Shown here: positions 17,624 to 26,098 of the stretch, piece after piece | Layout: each line of letters starts with the position of its first letter | How positions within the stretch are numbered: position 1 is the stretch's first letter | NCBI GenBank assembly: GCA_051879015.1 | Contig: JBJELF010000117.1 | Location: 1-40,770, forward strand | DNA from: JBJELF01 sp051879015 | GTDB taxonomy: Bacteria; Bacillota; Clostridia; Lachnospirales; Lachnospiraceae | Length of the DNA stretch: 40,770 bases | Direction: 5' to 3' | Notes under the pieces: generated by a model | The model's input: only the letters and a program-made list of their open reading frames with translations | Told to the model about the DNA's origin: nothing | Database searches by the model: none | Made by a program: the position numbers and the translations under genes

Positions 17624-18550
17624 TCACGTACCTATCTTACGCAAGAACTTATTAAACAACATGTTACAGATAATCATCAATGCAAACAGGATAACCGCAA
17701 TTGCAGAAGCACGTCCCATCTCCATACGAATCAAACCATAGTCATTCAAATGGTTTACAATGGTATGAGATGCATAATTTGGGCTTGGGAAACCAACCAA
17801 TGCATCGGCTACTGCACCTACAGAGAATGCACCAGTGATGGACATAACCGCACCGAACATCAACTGTGGTTTCATGTTTGGCAATGTGACATACCACAAT
17901 TCCTGCCAACGGTTTTTGATACCATCAATGGCAGCTGCCTCATACTGGGCATCTTCTACACCCTTAACACCGGCTGCAAAAGAAAGGAAGCCAACACCTA
18001 AACTCATCCAAATGGATACGAGAACAACTAAAGGAAGAATGGTACTTTCATCCGATAACCACAAAATTGGTTCATCAATAAATCCCCAGTCCATCAACAT
18101 ACCATTTAAGTAACCAGTTGCATCATTGGAGAAAATCAAAGCAAATACCAAAATAGTATTACCAGCCATAGATGGTGCATAGAAGATAATTGTTACCAGC
18201 GTTCCAAGCCAATGTGGAAGCTCGTTAATCATCCAAGCCAACAAGAAGGATAAAATATATCCACCAGGTCCTACAAACACTGCAATCACAAATGTATTCT
18301 GAATCGCCTTGATGAAAGTGGTGTCATGCAAAAACAATTCACTATAGTTCTTTAATCCAACCCAGTTTGGTGACTGCAATACATTATAATCTGTAAAGCT
18401 GAAATAAACCGCTTGAATAACCGGGTAAACGGTAAAAATCAAAAAGAAGATAAGGAATGGCGCCATCATGACGTACAAAACACGATTCAGCTTTACCTGA
18501 TACCAAGTACGTTTCCAGTACTCTTTAAAACTAATTCTATCTTTTTTCAT
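17624..18550 (-). CDS. Carbohydrate ABC transporter permease, MalF-type (first pair)
   Basis: A 308-residue CUT1-class permease. It has six predicted membrane segments starting with LYVMMAPFLIFFLIFTVYPVI, then SFTDYNVLQSPNWVGLKNY as in many lactose/raffinose-type importers, and the coupling loop EDAQYEAAAIDGIKNRWQELWYVTLP shown here by its AQYEAAAIDG core. AAAGGAG precedes the ATG by six bases. It lies 14 bases after the large binding protein gene and pairs with the next permease. Sequence alone does not give the ligand; the surrounding enzymes suggest N-glycan oligosaccharides or glycopeptides. Confidence 0.93.
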   Translation of the reverse strand: MKKDRISFKEYWKRTWYQVKLNRVLYVMMAPFLIFFLIFTVYPVIQAVYFSFTDYNVLQSPNWVGLKNYSELFLHDTTFIKAIQNTFVIAVFVGPGGYILSFLLAWMINELPHWLGTLVTIIFYAPSMAGNTILVFALIFSNDATGYLNGMLMDWGFIDEPILWLSDESTILPLVVLVSIWMSLGVGFLSFAAGVKGVEDAQYEAAAIDGIKNRWQELWYVTLPNMKPQLMFGAVMSITGAFSVGAVADALVGFPSPNYASHTIVNHLNDYGLIRMEMGRASAIAVILFALMIICNMLFNKFLRKIGT

Positions 18551-18564
18551 ACGCAGCTCCTTTC

Positions 18565-21516
18565 CTACTTACTCAAACCAAACTCTTCACGTTTGGTCTT
18601 TAATTCCTGATCAATAAAACGAATCTGTGCATAGATTGTATCTACTGGATCCACATAGTCATCCACTACGGATAAGAATGCATTCTGCAGACAACGACCC
18701 GTAATATATCCACCAGGTACCTGAGGAGTGCCACGCAGACTCTCAATAATCGTAGCCATTGCATCTGCACGACCATTTGTTTCAGCAATTGCCATAACTG
18801 CCTCTAAATTAGCCAATGGAAGTTCCGCAGAATCACCTTCTACTACCTTCAACTGCTCATTGTATTCCTGCTGTGTTGCAGCACTCGTCCACCACTTTAA
18901 GAATTCCCAAGCTTCATCCTGAGTACCCTTTTCTTCAACGGTCTGTCTAATAATCATACTAGAGCTAACCATACACTGAGCGGTGTGGTCAATACTACCA
19001 TCTGCCTTCTCCGTTCCAGGAATTGCTGCAATCGCCCACTTACCTGCAATTTCAGGTGCAGCAGCAGCAATCGAATTGATATATGTATAGTCGACAACCA
19101 TAAGTGGAATTTCACCTGTACGGAAACGAGTAACAATACTAACAGACAAATCAAAGGCATACTTGGTATAGTACTCTGTCCAATCCTTAAAAACTAACTG
19201 TGCATCGATTGTATCTAAGTTTGTCTCTGCACCGTCAGCACGATACAAATCAATATCATTCTGATATAACATAGATGCAAATACATTTGCCACTGGAATA
19301 GTAGCAGTTGAGCTGTAACCACCAAGTGTAATATATCCAGTTGATTCAAAGAAACAAGCCATATTCTCCGCCTGCAGATATGGAAGCAATGTCTTCAACT
19401 CATCCCATGTCTCAGGAACTTCCCATCCCATCTCGTCAAAAATATCAGTACGATAGAATAATACTGGGAATGTCATTTGATCAGGCAATGCATAATAGCC
19501 ACCCTGATACTCAAAGTATTCCATAGCACCCTCTGAGAACTGTGCAGCAACTTCATCAAAATCATCAAACTGTGTTAAATCATAACCTGCCTCACGATAT
19601 GCAAAGTTTGTTGGCATAGAGTAATTCAACTGAATTGCTACATCTGGTCCATTTCCAGTCAAAGTAGCTGGCATAACGGTATCAGCACCAACCATCTTCA
19701 ACTCAACATTGATGTTACTATCAGCAAACGCATTGTTAATCATAGAATTTACTACATCATACTGGTCTCTTGTAGAAGTAGCAATCCAAACAACGATACT
19801 GCTATCCTTCTCTCCTGCACCTTCCATCACCACGGTATAATCATTGGTAAAGGAACCAACAAATTGCTTTACATTATGAAGCAATCCAGTAAAGAAGTTT
19901 CCATTTGCCTTTCCTAATTTATAACCTTCTCCACAAACCAAAATATAATCCAAAGTCAATGGCTGGTCAGACAAAGCCAAATACCAGTTGGATACTGCAG
20001 TAATGTTATCATTAAAATTGGACAACTCAGTGGCAATACTATCTGGCTTCTTAATCAACTTTTCCAGCTGAATTAACATCTGAGCCACTTCTGTAGTCTT
20101 AGTGCTGCTTGCAAGAGAATCACCCAAGGACTCCATAACGGAAGTCAGACGAGCATACTCGGTCTTCATAATATCTACCATATCTGGAACAGATGTGGTA
20201 ATTCCGTAGTCACGATACTGGTCAGGAGAACTTCCTGTAACAGCGGTAATCTTACGATACAGTGTATTGAAATTCGATACACTGATACCAGTCTGCTCAA
20301 TCGCATAAGCCAAATCACCCTGTGTAACCGTCAGGGTCAAATAATTGCTTCCTTCCTCCAAATAGAAATAATAAGCTCCGTCCTCATTTCCTAAATAATC
20401 CAACTGGAAATTAGACTCATAGTAGAACTTCACATCAGCGGCTTCCTTAAATGGAATTGCTCCATTGATTTTTAATTCACGAGCAGAATAGAAGTCACGA
20501 TTCGAGGACTGTGAAAAACGCATTGCAATCTTATAAAGTCCACTCTTTGGAACATTTAACTCCCAGGTAATCGCCTGTCCATCATCAGACCAAGAGCTAT
20601 CACCAATGGTATTCATAATAATATTACTAGCATGATAAGGAATGGTCTTTTCAGAGGTTCTGTCATTCTGTGGAGTCAACATTGCACTAGACTTCACATA
20701 GGTATCCTCTGCCTGTACCATCACTGCACCGTCTGCTATCTCTGATGCATTGACTACTGCTGCACCATTTGCCTTTGCATCTGCCAAATACTTTTCGTAG
20801 GAAATCAATCCATTGGTCTGTGTCAGCTTGATATAGGAAATACCCATACTGCATTGCTCCGATACCAATGAGAGGATATTGCTTCCTTTCTCAAAATAGA
20901 ACAACAATGGTCCCTCCACAGAATAATCTGCGGACTGTAAAATATAGGATCCCCAATCTGGTGTCTGTCCCTGCTGAGGAGTGGCCTGATTTCCATCTGT
21001 CTTCATCAAGAAATTCTTGTTGGTATCATTCCACATACGAGGAAAATCCAACGCATAAGCCTGTTCATAAGGAACCTCGCCATTAATCTTTAAATCACGA
21101 AGAATGGTCTTATCATTATCTGCTGATGGGTAGTAACCAATCTCAATCTGATACATACCAGAAACCGGAATTTCCACCTCATAGCTAATCTCACCACTTG
21201 CACCAGTTAAAATATTTCCATCCCCCAAATCTTCCAACTTGTTCAATGTACTATCTTTGTACTGGTCTGCACTGATTTCTACAACCGCACCGTCCTCATT
21301 TCCCTGAACCTTATCGCCCAATGCCTCTAAGTATTTGGCATAGGAAATATATTCGGACTCTACACTGAAATCATATTCCCCAGATAAAATTTCAGCACGC
21401 AAAGCGGCATCCGATTGATTCTGGCTTTTATTTACCAAGAAAATAATCAGCACAATTGCGACGAGAACAACCACTAATCCAGTATTTTGTAATCGTTTTT
21501 TTGTTTTCTTTTTCAT
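18565..21516 (-). CDS. Membrane-anchored solute-binding protein with duplicated N-terminal CBM-like modules
   Basis: A 983-residue fusion. A basic N-terminus and one hydrophobic helix (residues 13-29, LVVVLVAIVLIIFLV) without a lipobox suggest a membrane anchor. Two related beta-sandwich modules follow (about 55-240 and 240-425): each begins with an ISY-KYL motif and contains SGxYxI and ELKING/DLKING signatures typical of sugar-binding sandwiches. A helical spacer (about 440-560) leads to an ordinary family-1 solute-binding domain (about 575-983) with VVWIATSTRDQYDVVN, GGYYALPDQMTFPVLFYRTDIF and WEFLKWWTSAATQQEYN. Ordinary binding proteins are near 450 residues, so this is more than twice the usual size. 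It is followed at 14 bases by the MalF-type permease. The likely role is capture of large glycans at the cell surface and delivery to the permeases. Confidence 0.85.
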   Translation of the reverse strand: MKKKTKKRLQNTGLVVVLVAIVLIIFLVNKSQNQSDAALRAEILSGEYDFSVESEYISYAKYLEALGDKVQGNEDGAVVEISADQYKDSTLNKLEDLGDGNILTGASGEISYEVEIPVSGMYQIEIGYYPSADNDKTILRDLKINGEVPYEQAYALDFPRMWNDTNKNFLMKTDGNQATPQQGQTPDWGSYILQSADYSVEGPLLFYFEKGSNILSLVSEQCSMGISYIKLTQTNGLISYEKYLADAKANGAAVVNASEIADGAVMVQAEDTYVKSSAMLTPQNDRTSEKTIPYHASNIIMNTIGDSSWSDDGQAITWELNVPKSGLYKIAMRFSQSSNRDFYSARELKINGAIPFKEAADVKFYYESNFQLDYLGNEDGAYYFYLEEGSNYLTLTVTQGDLAYAIEQTGISVSNFNTLYRKITAVTGSSPDQYRDYGITTSVPDMVDIMKTEYARLTSVMESLGDSLASSTKTTEVAQMLIQLEKLIKKPDSIATELSNFNDNITAVSNWYLALSDQPLTLDYILVCGEGYKLGKANGNFFTGLLHNVKQFVGSFTNDYTVVMEGAGEKDSSIVVWIATSTRDQYDVVNSMINNAFADSNINVELKMVGADTVMPATLTGNGPDVAIQLNYSMPTNFAYREAGYDLTQFDDFDEVAAQFSEGAMEYFEYQGGYYALPDQMTFPVLFYRTDIFDEMGWEVPETWDELKTLLPYLQAENMACFFESTGYITLGGYSSTATIPVANVFASMLYQNDIDLYRADGAETNLDTIDAQLVFKDWTEYYTKYAFDLSVSIVTRFRTGEIPLMVVDYTYINSIAAAAPEIAGKWAIAAIPGTEKADGSIDHTAQCMVSSSMIIRQTVEEKGTQDEAWEFLKWWTSAATQQEYNEQLKVVEGDSAELPLANLEAVMAIAETNGRADAMATIIESLRGTPQVPGGYITGRCLQNAFLSVVDDYVDPVDTIYAQIRFIDQELKTKREEFGLSK

Positions 21517-21595
21517 GCACGCTCACCATATTCTTTCCAAATTTAGCCATTACAGCCTCTTGTTTTGGACAAATTAAATTGCCCTATTTTCAAAT

Positions 21596-21627
21596 GGATT
21601 CGGGGAACATCTCTGTCCCCCGAATCC
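21596..21627. other. Stem-loop between the two binding-protein genes
   Basis: A 10-bp perfect stem (ggattcgggg with ccccgaatcc) lies about 110 bases after the stop of the first binding-protein gene. No run of T follows on either strand, so it is probably not a full terminator. It could block 3' decay or partly stop transcription, keeping the first binding protein in excess over the permeases. The remaining bases between the two genes (21517-21737) show nothing else clear. Confidence 0.5.
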
Positions 21628-21737
21628 ACCCAAGGCTATAATACAAAAATTATAGTTCAATTGCTAAATCCTCGTGCCTCAGCAAAACAGCGGCACTGCC
21701 GATTGGCATAAAACCTTGAAGTATCTTTGCCTTCAAC

Positions 21738-23201
21738 TTATTTACCAACTCCTGCGTCTTTCAACAATGCAGACAGCTCATTCTGATAGGACTCACAAGT
21801 CGAACGAACATCATAATTTCTTGCAAGCATATCGGTTGCAGGTGCCCAAGTGCCAGCAATATCAGCAACGAACCAAGACCAGTCAAATACTGCACGAGTG
21901 TGAGCCCAGTCAAACAACTCGATATCCTGTGTTGTACAGAAACTTCTTTCTTGACCTGCCTCTGCGCCAATGTTTACATCAGAGCCATATGCATCATGGA
22001 TATAATCAAAATCACCATTGTAGTTAGCAAAATCATCTGCGATCTGAAGCATTACTTCTACAGGAATACCCAACTTATCAACAGAAGCTTTTACAATTGC
22101 ATTGAATCCCCAATAGGAAAGGGCAACACCGTAATTATCACTCAAGGTAGTATAATCACCCTCACAAGTTACATTGGAACCCCATGGCCAGTAAACAATA
22201 CCCCAGTTTCCACCAAGCTGATCATAGAGACCGCCTAACTGCCATACTTCTGCTCTTGCGATAACAATCTTACCAGCTACCACATCATTCAGAGTATATG
22301 CATAATCATCAGTATTTGTACCATCTTCATTTGTAACTCTTGTCATTGGATATGCAACACCGCTGCTCTTCAGCTTCTGATAGAATTCCTGAGCCTCCAT
22401 AAATGCCTCATTTGTCATGTTCAACTGACCATTTGCATCTACGTACTGTACACCGTTTGCACTAGCAGACATTACAGCCCACCAATATGGATAGCTACCA
22501 ATTGCATAAGTACCATCACTCAACTTGCTCTGCAGCTCGGTTAAGTATGTAAGGCAGTCATCATAGCTCCACTTACCTTCCATGAACATATCAGTAGGTG
22601 TCTTCTCCATACCAAGTTCTTCCAGATAATCTCTGTTGTAAACCAATACCCATGCATCACCAATGTTCTCATAAGCAACACCCCAAGTGGAACCCATATA
22701 GGTAGCAGCATCGATATAAGTAGAACCAACCTTGAGATCATCTACATACTCACTGATATCTACCAACAAATCATTTGAAAGATCAGAAATTGCAGATTCT
22801 GGATTAACAACAAGCATGTCTACACATGGATCACCAGCGATAACGGACTCCAATAACAACTCATCATCATTAAATCCATCATAGCCTTCCATAGCAGCTT
22901 TCTCGAGTACGATGTTGTACTTCTCCTCAACATACTCTTTTGCTTCCTTCCAAGCTACATCCTCGCTCTCAAGATTACCCCAGAAACCACCAAAGCATTT
23001 AACGGTAACACCGCCAAAATCATAACTTTCTTCTGGCTCTGCTGTTGAAGCATCTTCCCCACCCTGTGTTGTTCCTTGAGTCTGTTCTGCAGCTCCTGAT
23101 GTTGACTTACCGTCGTTGTTTGAGCTAGAGCATGCGCCTAAGGAAAGTACCATAGTAGCTGCCATACCTAATGCAATTGCACTTTTGAATGTTTTTCTCA
23201 T
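21738..23201 (-). CDS. Sugar ABC transporter substrate-binding lipoprotein
   Basis: A 487-residue family-1 solute-binding protein. The signal peptide ends in the lipobox LGAC with the lipid-anchored Cys24, followed by a Ser/Asn/Gly-rich linker and a negatively charged stretch (about 25-60). The mature part starts VTVKCFGGFWGNLESEDVAW and includes NRDYLEELGMEKTPTDM and AEVWQLGGLYDQLGGNWGIVYWP, typical of this class. AGGAGG precedes the ATG. It is the first transport gene after a 312-base AT-rich gap, so it probably heads the operon. A second, much larger binding protein follows; the two may serve the two permease pairs or hand over ligand between them. The ligand is unknown. Confidence 0.92.
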   Translation of the reverse strand: MRKTFKSAIALGMAATMVLSLGACSSSNNDGKSTSGAAEQTQGTTQGGEDASTAEPEESYDFGGVTVKCFGGFWGNLESEDVAWKEAKEYVEEKYNIVLEKAAMEGYDGFNDDELLLESVIAGDPCVDMLVVNPESAISDLSNDLLVDISEYVDDLKVGSTYIDAATYMGSTWGVAYENIGDAWVLVYNRDYLEELGMEKTPTDMFMEGKWSYDDCLTYLTELQSKLSDGTYAIGSYPYWWAVMSASANGVQYVDANGQLNMTNEAFMEAQEFYQKLKSSGVAYPMTRVTNEDGTNTDDYAYTLNDVVAGKIVIARAEVWQLGGLYDQLGGNWGIVYWPWGSNVTCEGDYTTLSDNYGVALSYWGFNAIVKASVDKLGIPVEVMLQIADDFANYNGDFDYIHDAYGSDVNIGAEAGQERSFCTTQDIELFDWAHTRAVFDWSWFVADIAGTWAPATDMLARNYDVRSTCESYQNELSALLKDAGVGK

Positions 23202-23235
23202 TCTTGTATCCTCCTCGTTTTCTTTTTTATAAAAA

Positions 23236-23268
23236 TAGCAAGTTTTCTTTTATCTTGCTATATTTATA
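23236..23268 (-). promoter_or_regulatory. Inverted repeat next to a -10-like box before the transport operon
   Basis: TAGCAAG (23236-23242) and CTTGCTA (23254-23260) form a 7-bp perfect inverted repeat. On the minus strand TATAAA (23263-23268) lies just upstream, so the repeat would sit at the transcript start, as at the GH130 promoter. A good -35 box was not found. The hairpin is followed by TTTTTAT, so an attenuator is an alternative reading. Confidence 0.4.
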
Positions 23269-23513
23269 CATTTTGGTTAGCATTTAACATTTTGATAAAT
23301 GTTTTTTGAAGTTTTTCTCAAAAGTTCATTTTTTATTCACATTTGATGTTGTTATCTTACTATATATTATTCAAAATGTCAAATATTTTTTTAATTTTTT
23401 TGTCTAATTTTTTTTAATTTTAAGTTTTTTTCTTTCTTTGATTAACCTTTTGTTCATTTTGTTACTCGTCAGTTTATTATTAAAGTTTTTACTAAACTTT
23501 TTCCTAACCAAAT
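23269..23513. other. AT-rich gap between GH3 and the transport operon
   Basis: This stretch has no coding potential. It carries long runs of T on the plus strand (A-tracts on the minus strand), especially 23385-23430, upstream of the presumed transport promoter. Such tracts can act as UP elements or bend DNA. No clear terminator for GH3 is visible. Confidence 0.5.
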
Positions 23514-25790
23514 TTACATCTTAACCGTAATTAACATGTGCCAAATCTCCTGATTATCACATAACTCCAGCACAACCTTCCCTGGTTCAAAGACATACTT
23601 CATCTCGTAATTCCATAATTTAAAACAATCTTCCGTCAGTACCATCTGTACACTTTTGCTTTCTTTTGGCTGAAGGTAAATTTTTTGAAAGTTTTTTAAC
23701 TCGCGCACTCTGCGTGTCGTAGACGCCTCCAATCGCCTGATATAGAGCTGAGGTACTGCAGCTGCTGCATAATCCCCTTCATTGGTAATGGTCATCTGCA
23801 GACAATAACTATGGGGTTCTTCCCCCACAGACAGGTGAATATTATGATAAGAAAATGTACTATAACTTAATCCCTCTCCAAAGCGATACAATACCCCTCT
23901 TCTCTCGTTACAATAGTTCATTGCCACATAGGAAGATTTATAATTGTAATAAACTGGAAGCTGGGCACTGCTGGCAGGAATCGAGAAAGCCAAACGTCCC
24001 TGTGGAGCGCATAGACCATATAAAACTTTTGCAATGGCTAAACCACCCCATGGACCTGGATAAGGAGCATACAAAAGAGCGGTACTCTTTTTAACAATAT
24101 CTGGAATGGCATAAGCACGGCCAGCAATCACAACCGTGACAATGGGCTTTTGCAGAGCTATCAGGGCATCAAACAGCTCCCGCTGTACCAAAGGCAATTG
24201 TAAATCGGATACATCCATCCCCTCTCCACATTCCATAGCGATTTTACCGCCAGATAAATTTGCCGCACCGTTAGCATCATAAGATACCCCCTCATATCGA
24301 GAGGAGGAGCCTCCCAAGACCAATACAATCGCATCACAATCTCTTGCAAGAGCAACAGCCTGCTCCCGCTCCTGCTGGCTGCCTTCTAGTACATCACATC
24401 CCTTTGAAAAGCAGACTTCCATCCCATCAGAACTTAATTGTCTCATTCCTTCCCAGACAGTACAGCTCTTCTCATGGGCCACTGGCGGCGTATAATCTCC
24501 CATCTGTCGATATCGATCATTCGCATTTGGTCCAATCACTGCTATCTTTTTGACTGGGTGTAAATGTTCTTTATTGAATCTATGTACATCTAATGGAAGA
24601 AACTGATTGTCATTTTTTAGCAGCACCACCGACTCCTCTGCAATTTTCTCAGACAACTCATCTGTGCCGTAGTCAGATCCTGCCTTCATATTGCTGTCCA
24701 TATAAGGATGTTCAAACAGCCCTCGCTCAAACTTTAATTCTAATACCCGCAGAACTGCCTCATCAATTTCTTCCTCATCAATCAGCCCATCCTCTACTGC
24801 TTTATCCAACAGAGAAAATCCTTTGTCCCACAAGCTAATATCCACACCTGATTTTCTTGCCAGAACACCAGCCTTTTCTTTATTTCCCGTCAAATTTCTG
24901 AGATTATCAATAGCCAGACCATCTGCCATAACTATACCCTCAAATCCCATCTCTTCCCTTAAAATATGCTTTAACAAATAGGGATTGGCATGACAAAATA
25001 CACCATCAATCTCATTATAGGCTGCCATCACCCCTTTGACGCCTTCTTTACAGCAAGCTTCCATGGATGGCAGATGAATCTCTCGAAGCTCTCGTTCTCC
25101 AATGCGAGCTGCACTGGCATTGATACCGCCTGTTCCCTCGCCCTGAGCACAGAGATGCTTTGCTACTGCTATGACTCCCGATGACTGCATTCCACGCACC
25201 GCTGCTGCCGCCAACTTACTAGACAAATAAGGGTCCTCCGAATAACATTCCTCGCTTCTGCCCCAACGTGGGTCACGCATTACATCCAACACAGACATTA
25301 AAGCAAAATCCACATGTCCATCCTGAAGCTGTTTTCCGCAGGAGGCATAAGCTTGCTCCAATAAATCCGGGTTAAAAGTGCAGCCCACTGCTAAATTAAC
25401 AGGCAGCATAGTACCTTCCAACGCCTGATGTCCATGAGGACATTCTGAGCTCATCATCATCGGAATACCCAAACGAGAATGCCGAAGGACATACTCCTGT
25501 ACCTGATTATAAATTTGCTTTGAAAACTCAGGAGTAATTCCATTCTCCTCAGTCTTCTGTGACCAGGGATCTGCACGGTAGAGACCATACAGTACCCCCA
25601 AACCTCCAAAGTGCTTTACCTCATCACAAAATTCCTGACTCAAAGTTACCTTCTCGCCCTTGCGTTCATAAATTTGAAAACCATACAGTCTTTGATTGAT
25701 TTGCCCTACTTTCTCCACAAGAGTCATGCGGCTAAGCAAATCTTCTGCCCTCTCTTTTGGGGAATATTGAGGATTTTTATAACATTCCAT
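23514..25790 (-). CDS. GH3 glycoside hydrolase, cytoplasmic
   Basis: A 758-residue retaining beta-glycosidase of the beta-glucosidase/xylosidase type. The first barrel shows MTLVEKVGQINQ, SSECPHGHQALEGTMLP, DVMRDPRWGRSEECYSEDP and the nucleophile Asp290 in GIVMADGLAIDNL. The second alpha/beta domain (about 370-600) includes IAVIGPNANDR and VLVLGGSSSRYEG, and a fibronectin-like domain ends the protein. The NagZ-type KHFPGHG dyad is absent, so N-acetylglucosaminidase activity of that class is unlikely. There is no signal peptide. It is divergent from the CBM9-LacI pair. In a plant N-glycan pathway it could remove core beta-1,2-xylose, which is inference; a beta-glucosidase role is the alternative. 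GGAG lies six bases before the ATG. Confidence 0.93.
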   Translation of the reverse strand: MECYKNPQYSPKERAEDLLSRMTLVEKVGQINQRLYGFQIYERKGEKVTLSQEFCDEVKHFGGLGVLYGLYRADPWSQKTEENGITPEFSKQIYNQVQEYVLRHSRLGIPMMMSSECPHGHQALEGTMLPVNLAVGCTFNPDLLEQAYASCGKQLQDGHVDFALMSVLDVMRDPRWGRSEECYSEDPYLSSKLAAAAVRGMQSSGVIAVAKHLCAQGEGTGGINASAARIGERELREIHLPSMEACCKEGVKGVMAAYNEIDGVFCHANPYLLKHILREEMGFEGIVMADGLAIDNLRNLTGNKEKAGVLARKSGVDISLWDKGFSLLDKAVEDGLIDEEEIDEAVLRVLELKFERGLFEHPYMDSNMKAGSDYGTDELSEKIAEESVVLLKNDNQFLPLDVHRFNKEHLHPVKKIAVIGPNANDRYRQMGDYTPPVAHEKSCTVWEGMRQLSSDGMEVCFSKGCDVLEGSQQEREQAVALARDCDAIVLVLGGSSSRYEGVSYDANGAANLSGGKIAMECGEGMDVSDLQLPLVQRELFDALIALQKPIVTVVIAGRAYAIPDIVKKSTALLYAPYPGPWGGLAIAKVLYGLCAPQGRLAFSIPASSAQLPVYYNYKSSYVAMNYCNERRGVLYRFGEGLSYSTFSYHNIHLSVGEEPHSYCLQMTITNEGDYAAAAVPQLYIRRLEASTTRRVRELKNFQKIYLQPKESKSVQMVLTEDCFKLWNYEMKYVFEPGKVVLELCDNQEIWHMLITVKM

Positions 25791-25840
25791 TCTTTCTCCG
25801 TTCTACTGTTTTACAGCTCTATTTTATTCTTATATTTTTT

Positions 25841-25965
25841 ACACTCGGCCGATTGCTCGGTGCTTCCAGCCCCCACAAGCGCTGTAAGCAATCCAAGCTA
25901 TCACTGCTCATGCCGATTATCTCATCAAATGATCCTATATGCGCTCATGCAAGCATATTTCATAT
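25841..25965. other. Structured, repeat-like intergenic element upstream of GH3
   Basis: About 125 bases richer in GC than their flanks. They can form a gattgct/agcaatc stem (25851-25857 with 25887-25893) enclosing gctt/aagc, a small tcat/atga hairpin, and an atatgc/gcatat stem near 25938. On the minus strand it shares short blocks with the MITE-like element near 8700: gcttgcatga, ttggattgc and gagcaatc in the same order. It may be a related non-coding repeat or the structured leader of the GH3 mRNA. No known riboswitch was recognised. Confidence 0.4.
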
Positions 25966-26019
25966 ATAACCAATTAACAGAACTTTTCATTTATATTTTA
26001 CAAAATGCTAATTTTTTGA

Positions 26020-26048
26020 TTGATTTTATAGTCCTTGACTGGTATAAT
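26020..26048 (+). promoter_or_regulatory. Sigma-A promoter for the CBM9-LacI operon
   Basis: TTGATT (26020-26025) and a perfect TATAAT (26043-26048) are separated by exactly 17 bases, about 50 bases upstream of the CBM9-like start codon. A second TATAAT lies at 26053-26058. Confidence 0.75.
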
Positions 26049-26098
26049 CTATATAATAAATGATATAAATCTTTTATAAAACTTAGGGGGATTCTATT

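Noticed and set aside
23514..25790. NagZ-type beta-N-acetylglucosaminidase for GH3
   Set aside because: The KHFPGHG dyad loop is missing; the corresponding region reads KHLCAQGEG and the overall architecture is of the beta-glucosidase type.
25841..25965. Known riboswitch or T-box upstream of GH3
   Set aside because: Stems are present, but no conserved core of a recognised class could be identified.
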